A DNA stretch of 22,644 bases, taken from the NCBI GenBank assembly GCA_023146365.1, contig JAGLCE010000146.1:1-22644 (forward strand), given 5' to 3'. Source of the stretch: Endozoicomonadaceae bacterium. Its GTDB lineage: Bacteria; Pseudomonadota; Gammaproteobacteria; Pseudomonadales; Endozoicomonadaceae. A model generated the notes under the pieces. The model was not told where the DNA came from. It was given only the letters and a program-made list of their open reading frames with translations, and searched no databases. Below, one piece after another: positions 16,046 to 22,644 of the stretch. The translations under genes and the position numbers were made by a program. Each line of letters opens with the position of its first letter. Within the stretch, counting starts at the first letter, position 1.

Positions 16046-16183
16046 ATGTTGATAGTCTATGGGCAAAACTCATGATCAACTAAAACCCAATGCGAGATCA
16101 CTATACCAAAAATATATACCCTGCTGATCGAAAAAAAAAGGATACCATATTGATGAGGGAGTTAAGCACCTTCATCATAAAAG
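16016..16183 (+). repeat. 3' flank of duplication unit A
   Basis: Closely similar to about 17980-18147, the flank of zinc-finger gene 2: shared blocks include ACATTGAAT, AAAACCCAATGCGAGATCACTATACC and CACCTTCATCATA. The end of gene 1 (its last residues ...SATH) is inside the repeat, whereas in unit B the corresponding bases lie about 100 bases past the stop of gene 2. Confidence 0.75.
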
Positions 16184-16362
16184 GCTCTACAAAAAAACGC
16201 ACTGGCTCACTCGAACCTAAATGCCGGATGATCGGACGTGTATCCATAGATCAGAGACCAGCTATTGTCGATGAAAAAATGCGTAGAGGTAATCGAGAGG
16301 CCAATACAGTTATTGATAAAGATCATAAAGGGGTTTTGCTAACATTAACCGAACAGCTCTAA
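16184..16362 (+). mobile_element. IS30-family transposase fragment
   Basis: The reading frame here encodes RVSIDQRPAIVDEKMRRGN and then EANTVIDKDHKGVLLTLTE, which matches the central IS30 transposase region (R.SI.ERPAIVDER.R.GDWE.DT.IGK.HKG.L.TLVER). The catalytic D of the DDE triad sits in a W-E-D-T context in intact enzymes; here the text reads REANT, so that residue is lost. Only about 60 codons remain. It starts exactly where similarity between duplication units A and B stops. Confidence 0.75.
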
Positions 16363-16368
16363 GCAGAC

Positions 16369-16792
16369 CCGAGAGACATTAGCGAAGCTAGGTATTGAAG
16401 ACCAAGTTCAACGTAAGGGCTACAGAGGGAAGCCTTTATCGAAAAAAGAACGAACTCGTAACAAAGAAATAGCGGTAACACGGGCGGGCGGTGAGCCACC
16501 GATAAAAGACATTACGGGCTTGCCAGAACTCGGTTCATGGGTCTTGCTAAAAATGCGACGATTTTTGGACTGGCCGCTATGACAGCGAACATTCGCAAAG
16601 GCACTCAGTTTTTGCTGCTCTATGGTGTGCCAAAAATATGTTCTGCGGGATAGGTACGTCGAAAACCGGTAAAGAGCACTAGAAACAGGTATCAAACCGA
16701 TTATTTGGCGTTAAATGCCCCAGTGAGTTTCGTAATGGGTGACAAAATGAGGAAAGTTTAATGAGCGCAACTAAAGTCGCAGGTTATGCTGA
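16369..16792 (+). mobile_element. IS5-family transposase remnant, C-terminal half, frameshifted
   Basis: The first frame reads ETLAKLGIEDQVQRKGYRGKPLSKKER and RNKEIAVTRAGGE, typical of the C-terminal third of IS5 transposases. The reading then shifts at about 16500-16540 and continues as MGLAKNATIFGLAAMTANI, then RKGTQFLLLYG, in another frame. The 3' end (16608-16792) is the inverted counterpart of 11885-12075. The N-terminal half of the transposase is absent. The element ends about 90 bases before zinc-finger gene 2. Confidence 0.8.
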
Positions 16793-16882
16793 GGTCTCAA
16801 CGTATACATTAATCAATCTATTTTAAACCCTTTCTCAACGAAAACATTTCTTTACTGAGATAATACATCATAAGGATACAGA

Positions 16883-17881
16883 ATGATAAACAATCATACT
16901 TCTTCATCAACATACTCTATAGCTACGGAGCACTCTTACACTATGTCACAGTCAAGTAAAATTCAAAATGACACAACTCCAACATTGACCCAACACATCC
17001 CAAGCAATTCTGACAAGGCAGGACGTCGTAAAAAGATTAGGCCACAGCATTTGATTAGTATTTCTCCAGAGCAGATAAAATATATTAGCGATACAAAAAA
17101 TAAAAACAATACTCCGCTCTCTTTTGATCAAACGCCAAATACCAAGGAAATCTTGGATAATAAAATTAATACGATAAAAAATCCACCAATCAGTTTGCAT
17201 TCCATGCTCGTGTCATTGATTCCTTCACCTAACATTTACACCACGTCACCCCAACAGGAAAAAACACCAGAAAAACACAAAACAGTCAACAAAAACATAT
17301 GTGTAACTTGTAACAAAATCTACTCATCAAAATGGACTCTAGCGAGGCACAACAAAATCCACACGGGTAAAAACAAGATTCAATGTGACATTTGCAAAAA
17401 AAAATACGCATCATCTTATATGAAAATTCACAAAAAAACCAACAATAGACCAGCTAGATTAACGTGTGACATTTGCCAAAAAACCTACGTAACATTACTT
17501 GGCCTAAACGAACACATAAAACAGCACTCGAATTCGGACCATTTTACATGTTTATTATGCAAAACAAGATACTCAACACAAGTTTATTTAAACATGCACA
17601 TGAAAATCCACACAAATAAAGACGATCTTACATGTGACATTTGCGAAATAACCTACTCAACACTACGCTATCTCAAAGAACACATGAAATTCCATTCGAA
17701 TAATCCCCGATTAACATGTAGCATTCGTGGTTGTAAAAAAATCTTCCAATCACGAACTACATTAATCAGACACGAAAGGAGTCACGTCAAACAAAAAAAA
17801 TTCAAATGTTCCATGTGCCAACGAGCATTCAAATTACCAAACATATTAAAGAGACACATATCGATAGTTCATAAAAAATAA
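16883..17881 (+). CDS. C2H2 zinc-finger protein 2 (six intact fingers plus one broken), putative host-nucleus effector
   Basis: 332 residues, paralogue of the gene at 15035. The N-terminal 135 residues are polar and share TTPTLTQ (31-37) and AGRRKK (46-51) with the paralogue. Fingers: C140/C143/H156/H160 followed by a classical HTGK linker; a degenerate second finger (C168/C171, only H183, shortened by one residue and lacking the final histidine); C195/C198/H211/H215; C223/C226/H239/H243; C251/C254/H267/H271; C279/C284/H297/H301; C309/C312/H325/H330. Both genes have seven finger positions and use the C-x4-C spacing once, but the positions differ in sequence, so the copies have diverged considerably in putative recognition residues. 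AAGGA lies six bases before the ATG. The gene is AT-rich. Its upstream region is cut short by the IS5 remnant, leaving only about 85 bases of the shared promoter. Confidence 0.92.
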   Translation: MINNHTSSSTYSIATEHSYTMSQSSKIQNDTTPTLTQHIPSNSDKAGRRKKIRPQHLISISPEQIKYISDTKNKNNTPLSFDQTPNTKEILDNKINTIKNPPISLHSMLVSLIPSPNIYTTSPQQEKTPEKHKTVNKNICVTCNKIYSSKWTLARHNKIHTGKNKIQCDICKKKYASSYMKIHKKTNNRPARLTCDICQKTYVTLLGLNEHIKQHSNSDHFTCLLCKTRYSTQVYLNMHMKIHTNKDDLTCDICEITYSTLRYLKEHMKFHSNNPRLTCSIRGCKKIFQSRTTLIRHERSHVKQKKFKCSMCQRAFKLPNILKRHISIVHKK

Positions 17882-17979
17882 ACGAATCATTTATGCCATA
17901 TTTTTTCAAAGGTATTTTACTATAAAAACTGACTAAAGACACACATGAAAAATTATACTTTAAGATAGTTTTAGGGTAT

Positions 17980-18147
17980 CGTGCTTCAGTCGTCAGTACA
18001 ATACATTGAATATGGATAGCCAGTGGACGGAGCTAACGGTCGATTAAAACCCAATGCGAGATCACTATACCAAAGAGATATACCCAACTGACCGAATCAA
18101 GAACGATGCCAGATTTATGAGAGAGTTAAACACCTTCATCATAGCTG
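17980..18147 (+). repeat. 3' flank of duplication unit B
   Basis: Counterpart of 16016-16183. The similarity ends at CACCTTCATCATA; what follows here is the start of the third promoter copy (about 18165), not the IS30 fragment seen in unit A. Confidence 0.75.
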
Positions 18148-18164
18148 CATAATAACATTTTATT

Positions 18165-18680
18165 TAACAACGTCACCTAAACGTCTGCTTGTTTTTATTT
18201 GACTATTACAAAACACACAAAAACCATCCTTAATACTATGTAATTAGTTAACATCATCTGTTTTTATACTGAACATTGCTATACACAACGCTTAAAACCT
18301 TAAAACTGAGTACAACGATTCCTATATTTAAATGTGAAAATATCGATATTGATGTATACACTGAAAGCTATTTAAAATTTTTATTTCACTCATACATTGC
18401 GGATTTCATTTTCTAGTGCGACACATTGAAATTTTTCATCAAAACTTTCTCATCACGATGGCGTACACACGCACACATGGAATGTCACATGAATACCTCC
18501 AAGTGTGTTTTTCCATTAAGGCTTTTATATGCCACGTCTGAAACAGAAGATACTCCACAAAAACGAGAAAGAAGACACACAGCACCATAAGTTCAAATGC
18601 AGCATTTGCCAAGAAGAGATTCAAACTTCCTGAGTTTCAACTGAATGACACTGATATCTCACAACATTATAAATCACACC
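18165..18680 (+). pseudogene. Third zinc-finger gene copy, wrecked
   Basis: The promoter copy (18165-18400) is followed by a scrap that matches the end of gene 1 (AGTGCGACACATTGAA at 18415-18430), then by broken finger coding sequence. KFKCSICQ is readable at about 18589-18612, and after a one-base shift RFKLPEFQL follows and leads to an H-x3-H pair at 18665-18679, which resembles finger 7 of gene 2 (KFKCSMCQRAFKLP). Upstream frames are littered with stops. It overlaps the 3' end of the slt gene by about 14 bases, so the duplication abuts the conserved block. Confidence 0.65.
18339..18350. promoter_or_regulatory. Conserved palindrome AATATCGATATT in the third promoter copy
   Basis: Same palindrome as at 14933-14946 shortened by one base at each end, kept although neighbouring bases have diverged. 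Confidence 0.35.
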
Positions 18681-19245
18681 GCCTCAACTGCTCCCCATAC
18701 TCACCAGATCGCCATTTTACTTTCTTGGCAACCTTAATCAACCAAGGTTTCTTGTGGTAAGTGCCACGACGATAGCCTCCCCACCCCTCATGATAATTAA
18801 GATACTGCTTGTCTGCGTACCACAACGAAACACCATTTTTCTTGCGGCTCATATTGGTATACCAACCGATAAAGTCAATCGAATCATCGAAATCTTCCCG
18901 ACTCTGAAACCAGCCACTGACATCGTTCAGATACATCTCCCAAGTGCCGTCCTGTGCTTGAGCATAACCATAGGCGGACGATCGACGTGGTAGTGGTATA
19001 AACAGGAACCAAGGGCGTGGCGGCTGGGCATCATGTCGAAAGTGGGATTCCTGATGCATGATCGCCATCATCACCTGAATGGGCGTTCCCCACTGCTCAC
19101 TGGATCGCTTTGCTGCCCGATACCAAGAAGGCTTTTCCCGGAAAATATGACAGAGGTTACTGGTTCTGGCTGGCGGCGTGATAGACGAACAACCGGCTAG
19201 AATCAACAATAACCCGGTCAGTATGGCCATAAATCCTTGCTTCAT
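18667..19245 (-). CDS. Lipoprotein with SLT (lytic transglycosylase) domain
   Basis: 192 residues. Residues 1-19 form a lipoprotein signal peptide ending in the lipobox LAGC with lipidated C19, so the protein is probably anchored to a membrane facing the periplasm. The SLT domain begins at about 50: IQVMMAIMHQESHFRHDA contains the catalytic glutamate E66, followed by AYGYAQAQDGTWEMY (about 91-105), characteristic of soluble lytic transglycosylases, and a YHEGWGGYRRG stretch near 150-160. It would cleave peptidoglycan glycan strands to 1,6-anhydro ends. The start overlaps the ligA stop by four bases (ATGA), so it is translationally coupled to ligA; a small SLT gene after ligA is common in related gammaproteobacteria. 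Its 3' end meets the wrecked zinc-finger copy. Confidence 0.88.
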   Translation of the reverse strand: MKQGFMAILTGLLLILAGCSSITPPARTSNLCHIFREKPSWYRAAKRSSEQWGTPIQVMMAIMHQESHFRHDAQPPRPWFLFIPLPRRSSAYGYAQAQDGTWEMYLNDVSGWFQSREDFDDSIDFIGWYTNMSRKKNGVSLWYADKQYLNYHEGWGGYRRGTYHKKPWLIKVAKKVKWRSGEYGEQLRRCDL

Positions 19246-21275
19246 AGTGCAACCCTTTGCTCCTGAAGAAATACCATAAATGTTGTCTCATCCATAACGG
19301 GTACTCCCAAAGCCTCCGCTTTCGTCAGCTTAGAGCCAGCGTTCTCTCCCGCCACCACTTGCGTCGTCTTTGCCGAAACAGACCCTGCCACCTTCGCACC
19401 TAAGGATTGCAAATATGCCTTCCCTTCATCACGGGTCATGACGGTTAGCGCACCAGTCAGCACCCATATCTGCCCCGCCAGAGGCAGCTCGTCAACCTGG
19501 ACTGACGGGGTGATTGCCGGCCAATGCACACCCTGAGTCAACAATGCATCGATCACTTTACGGTTATGATCCTGTTGAAAAAACAGTGCAATATGCTGTG
19601 CTACTATCGGTCCCACATCATCCACCTCCTGCAGAGCGTCTGCTGTGGCTGCTTCCAGCGCAGCCAGCGTGCAAAAATGATGAGCCAGTGTCATCGCCGT
19701 TGCCTCACCGACTTGCTGAATACCCAGTGCGTAGATAAATCGGGCTAATGTCGTCTGTTTACTGGTCTCAAAGGCAGACATCAAATTAGCTGCAGACTTT
19801 GCCCCACACCTCTCAAGCCGTATTAGCGATTCATCAGTCAGCTGAAACAAATCTGCCACCGTATTGACCAGCTCTTTGTCTACCAACTGATCTATCCGTT
19901 TTTCTCCCAGACCATCAATATCCAACGCTTTTCGGGAGGCAAAGTGGCGAATGGCCTCTTTTCGCTGTGCGGAGCAGTACAGACCGCCCGTGCAACGCGC
20001 TATCGCCTCTGCCTCACTGCGTTCAATATCCGAACCACAAACCGGACATACTGTCGGTAAAACGGATGGTAATGAACCTTTCGGTCGCCTCTCAAGCACG
20101 ACCTTAACCACTTGGGGAATGACATCACCAGCACGGCGAATAATCACAGTATCCTCAACCCTGACATCCAGCCGCTCCAGTTCATTCATATTATGCAGTG
20201 TCGCCTTGCTGACCGTCGCGCCGCCAACAAAGACTGGCGCCAAACAAGCCACCGGCGTAATAGCACCGGTTCTGCCCACCTGAAACTCAATCCTCTCCAG
20301 AACAGTCATCTCTTCCTCTGCCGGAAACTTTCGGGCAACCGCCCAGCGCGGTGCTCGAACAGAACAACCTAGCTTATGCTGTAACGCAAGATCGTTGACC
20401 TTGAACACAATTCCGTCAATGTCATAAGAGAGCCTCTCACGCTTTTTCGACAGATTTTCATAATAAACAATACAAGCTTGTATGCCTGTAACAATGCGCA
20501 TTTCTGAATTAATCTTCAGACCCCAGCCCTGAAACTGCTTTAGTACGTCTCCGTGTTTTTCAGCCACGCTTCCGTCGCTGACCAAGCCTGCACTGTAACA
20601 ACACATCTCCAGCGGACGGTTGGCAGTCACCTCAGGATTCAAATTTCGAAGGCTTCCAGCAGCGGCATTACGTGAATTAACAAAAAGCTTTTCATCCGCT
20701 TTCATTGCTTGTTCATTCAGCGCTTTAAAACCGGCTCTAGGTATGTAGATCTCACCACGCACCTCCAAGTATTCTGGCCAGTCGCTGCCAAGCAATCTGA
20801 GAGGAATTGACGGAATCGTTCTGACATTGTGAGTAATATCTTCACCGGTCTGACCATCGCCACGAGTGGCACCGCTTGTCAGCACTCCGTTGTCATAGAG
20901 AAGACTGACAGCAATACCATCCAGTTTTGGTTCGCAAGCATATTCAATCGCCTCATCCGATTTCAGTCGGTCATGAATACGTCGGTCAAACTCTTGAATA
21001 TCATCTTGGCTGAATGCCTTATCCAATGAAAGCATCGGCACTTCATGGCGCACCTGACCAAACGCTAACAACGCCTCACCACCCACACGCTGAGTAGGGG
21101 AATCTACAGTCACCAATTCAGGGTACTGCTGTTCAATCGTCAGCAACTGCTGTATCAAATGATCATATTCATTATCAGAGATCGAAGGATCGTCCAGTAC
21201 GTGGTACCGATGGTTATGACGATTGATAGCGATACGTAATGGTTCGATTTTCAACTTAGCTTGTTCAATCGACAT
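19242..21275 (-). CDS. ligA: NAD-dependent DNA ligase LigA
   Basis: 677 residues from ATG 21275 (MSIEQAKLKIEPLR), which aligns with known LigA N-termini; the frame continues 24 codons further upstream through a hairpin and is unlikely to be translated there. The enzyme seals nicks at Okazaki fragments and in repair, using NAD+. Visible parts: the Ia domain with HNHRYHVLDDPSISDNEYD, DSPTQRVGG, adenylation motif CEPKLDG with K117 as the AMP-accepting lysine, SRNAAAGSLRNL, the four-cysteine zinc site (CPVC ... CTGGLYC), helix-hairpin-helix segments (IDGLGEKRIDQL and the following repeats), and a C-terminal BRCT domain (WVLTGALTVMTRDE to the end). Length is typical. The ribosome binding site is weak. 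Confidence 0.98.
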   Translation of the reverse strand: MSIEQAKLKIEPLRIAINRHNHRYHVLDDPSISDNEYDHLIQQLLTIEQQYPELVTVDSPTQRVGGEALLAFGQVRHEVPMLSLDKAFSQDDIQEFDRRIHDRLKSDEAIEYACEPKLDGIAVSLLYDNGVLTSGATRGDGQTGEDITHNVRTIPSIPLRLLGSDWPEYLEVRGEIYIPRAGFKALNEQAMKADEKLFVNSRNAAAGSLRNLNPEVTANRPLEMCCYSAGLVSDGSVAEKHGDVLKQFQGWGLKINSEMRIVTGIQACIVYYENLSKKRERLSYDIDGIVFKVNDLALQHKLGCSVRAPRWAVARKFPAEEEMTVLERIEFQVGRTGAITPVACLAPVFVGGATVSKATLHNMNELERLDVRVEDTVIIRRAGDVIPQVVKVVLERRPKGSLPSVLPTVCPVCGSDIERSEAEAIARCTGGLYCSAQRKEAIRHFASRKALDIDGLGEKRIDQLVDKELVNTVADLFQLTDESLIRLERCGAKSAANLMSAFETSKQTTLARFIYALGIQQVGEATAMTLAHHFCTLAALEAATADALQEVDDVGPIVAQHIALFFQQDHNRKVIDALLTQGVHWPAITPSVQVDELPLAGQIWVLTGALTVMTRDEGKAYLQSLGAKVAGSVSAKTTQVVAGENAGSKLTKAEALGVPVMDETTFMVFLQEQRVAL

Positions 21276-21301
21276 GAAACTATCCGATAACCTAAAACGA
21301 A

Positions 21302-21338
21302 ACGGGTCATACCCGTGAGGGTATGACCCGTCAATATT
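21302..21338 (-). terminator. Strong hairpin between zipA and ligA
   Basis: A perfect 13-base inverted repeat (21302-21314 and 21319-21331, arms ACGGGTCATACCC and its complement) with a four-base loop. Read on the minus strand, after the stem comes TTCGTTTT, a short T-rich run. This fits an intrinsic terminator or attenuator after zipA, 27 bases before the ligA start, so ligA may have its own promoter or be controlled by partial readthrough. Confidence 0.6.
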
Positions 21339-21389
21339 GTCTATCATGTCATGCCAGTCAACACGCTGCCATCAGAACGGAATCGCTGA

Positions 21390-22421
21390 TCAAACCAAGA
21401 TATTATTCTTACGATGCAAGATCATTCTACGACGTTCAAAATCACGAATACGCTGGCGGTAATACTCCAGTGTCTGTTGAGTCAGTACACTGTGTTGATC
21501 ATCCTTCAATGTAGCACTCAACGTTTCCGCAAGACGGTATACGGTTGCCACCATGATCTCGAACGCCTCTATGGACTCGACCCCCTCATCCCCCGGCAGC
21601 CCCATAAAGAAACTCAGCACCGATGTCGTATCCTTATTCATGGTTTTGAGATTGAAGGTGCCAGGCTCAATGCCGCTAGCCACACTAAAGAGAGTATTCC
21701 CCACTCCGCTGGACTGAATATAACGATGAAAAATATTCATTTCACCAAAACGCAGACCTTCGGACACAAACAGATCAAACAGGTCACTGCAAACAAAGAG
21801 ACCCCCGCTCTTCGCCGTCAGATTGATCACCAACACCTCAACAGCCGATTCCTGAACACCATCATCGCATGGCGCCTGTCGCTCAGGCTCAGGCTCAACG
21901 ACTAACATCACATCAGGTGACGGAGGGAGTTCAACATTGCGGTCTGCCGATATCATGAGAGGATCCGGATCAATGATGTTATGAGATGGGGGATCAACGT
22001 TCATCATCGGTACTGTTTGCTCAAGATCAAATTTTTGCTGCTCTTTGATCCCGAACATCTCATTGCTGACCGGTGAATCAGCCATTCTTTCAGCTTCACC
22101 CTCAGAGTCGCTTTTCGTCGATTGATTGTGCGATAAAGCGTCCGGTGCATCAGCAGTCAACGGTTCTAGATGTTGACTGTCGGAGAAATCGATATCAGCT
22201 GACTGGCCATTACCTTCTCCATTAGTCGTGCGTGCACCACCATTAGGCAACTCACTGCTAAATTCATTATTTTGCCATTTGATATTTTCAAGCCCAAAGT
22301 TGAGTTCATTGGCTCGACGACGGTATAGCCAGACACGCCGAAAACCGTCCGCTACAATCAGCATCACAGCCAATACACCAAGAATAATCAGCCAGTCACG
22401 AAAATTCATGCCCATTGACAT
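21390..22421 (-). CDS. zipA: Cell division protein ZipA
   Basis: 343 residues. ZipA anchors the FtsZ ring to the inner membrane. The N-terminus has one membrane helix (LIILGVLAVMLIVADGF, about 11-27) followed by basic residues (RRVWLYRRR), as in all ZipA proteins. Residues 60-195 form the acidic, proline-containing linker. Residues 195-330 form the FtsZ-binding domain: VLVINLTAKSGGLFVCSDLFDLF, EGLRFGEMNIFHRY, GNTLFSVASGIEPGTFNL and the late YYRQRIRDFERR. Two starts are possible, 22421 (MSMGMNF, AGGG seven bases upstream) and the methionine four codons later. It is the first gene of the zipA-ligA-slt group; smc, usually upstream in this order, would lie just past the right edge of the window. 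Confidence 0.95.
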   Translation of the reverse strand: MSMGMNFRDWLIILGVLAVMLIVADGFRRVWLYRRRANELNFGLENIKWQNNEFSSELPNGGARTTNGEGNGQSADIDFSDSQHLEPLTADAPDALSHNQSTKSDSEGEAERMADSPVSNEMFGIKEQQKFDLEQTVPMMNVDPPSHNIIDPDPLMISADRNVELPPSPDVMLVVEPEPERQAPCDDGVQESAVEVLVINLTAKSGGLFVCSDLFDLFVSEGLRFGEMNIFHRYIQSSGVGNTLFSVASGIEPGTFNLKTMNKDTTSVLSFFMGLPGDEGVESIEAFEIMVATVYRLAETLSATLKDDQHSVLTQQTLEYYRQRIRDFERRRMILHRKNNILV

Positions 22422-22601
22422 CCGTCAACCCTTAAAATAGCGTCCCATTCCCCAAGATTATTCATCGTTATCTTCAAATTCTGCATCCCATACAGCCACC
22501 AATAACATTGTTGATTTTAAACGCAACTAGCCGTCAATCACAATATCACACTTGCCAGCATGAAGATGGCATTTAGCTCAGTCTGACAAAAAACAAGGGG
22601 C

Positions 22602-22626
22602 ATGGGGCATAACGACCCCATTTTTT
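22602..22626 (+). terminator. Rho-independent terminator-like hairpin
   Basis: ATGGGG (22602-22607), an eight-base loop, CCCCAT (22616-22621) and a run of six T, well formed on the + strand. On the minus strand the same stem is followed by TTGTTTTTT after a short gap, so it may serve as terminator for a gene entering from the right edge (probably smc). No + strand gene precedes it in the window. Confidence 0.55.
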
Positions 22627-22644
22627 ACTTTTTTACTTTTTTAC
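22621..22644. repeat. Three tandem copies of TTTTTTAC
   Basis: The last 24 bases are an exact eight-base repeat, three copies, running to the window edge; it directly follows the terminator stem and extends its T-run. Confidence 0.9.

Noticed and set aside
1..22644. CRISPR arrays, tRNA and rRNA genes, riboswitches
   Set aside because: Looked for regular spaced repeats and for tRNA- or rRNA-like sequence; none seen. The only regular short arrays are the heptamer (9961-10002) and the TTTTTTAC repeat at the right edge.

Overview
The window looks like a gammaproteobacterial symbiont or intracellular pathogen chromosome, most likely in or near the Endozoicomonadaceae (Endozoicomonas, or the intranuclear 'Candidatus Endonucleobacter'). 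This is inferred from gene content only. A conserved gammaproteobacterial housekeeping backbone (holD-rimI, sodB, a YaiL/DUF2058 gene, zipA-ligA-slt) is interleaved with AT-richer accessory genes that look like effectors acting on a eukaryotic host: C2H2 zinc-finger proteins, a YopH-type tyrosine phosphatase, a lipase-like protein encoded directly after a type III secretion chaperone, and a degenerate protein resembling the immunity-related (IRG) GTPases. No 16S rRNA or other species marker is present.

Layout, left to right. 1-2640: a decayed small ORF, an unrecognised 431-aa protein with a possible macro-like region, and a truncated ISAs1-family transposase. 2645-4060: the holD-like/rimI pair, bracketed by two copies of a short dispersed repeat. 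4406-8513: two large + strand putative effectors in tandem, a tyrosine phosphatase with two internal 63-residue repeats and a 633-aa protein with a C(x)5R phosphatase-like loop. 8928-11709: three minus-strand genes, namely the IRG-like protein, the lipase-like protein and its overlapping CesT-type chaperone. 11885-12275: an internally deleted IS5 remnant just upstream of sodB. 13324-14479: the DUF2058 gene, then a deletion scar where a thioesterase fragment and an enoyl-CoA hydratase fragment are fused tail to tail. 14775-18680: a segmental duplication carrying two complete C2H2 zinc-finger genes, a third wrecked copy, and IS30 and IS5 remnants between copies. 18667-22421: conserved slt-ligA-zipA block on the minus strand, with a strong hairpin between zipA and ligA.

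How it fits together: the accessory genes form a plausible host-manipulation set. Two are signal-transduction or lipid phosphatase candidates, one is a lipase-like hydrolase with its own secretion chaperone, one resembles a host GTPase of cell-autonomous immunity but lacks key nucleotide-binding residues, and two are multi-finger nucleic-acid-binding proteins that would make most sense in a host nucleus. Many IS remnants, truncated genes and frameshifts show a region that has both acquired and lost DNA. Effector roles are inferred from sequence motifs and context; the secretion apparatus itself is not in the window.
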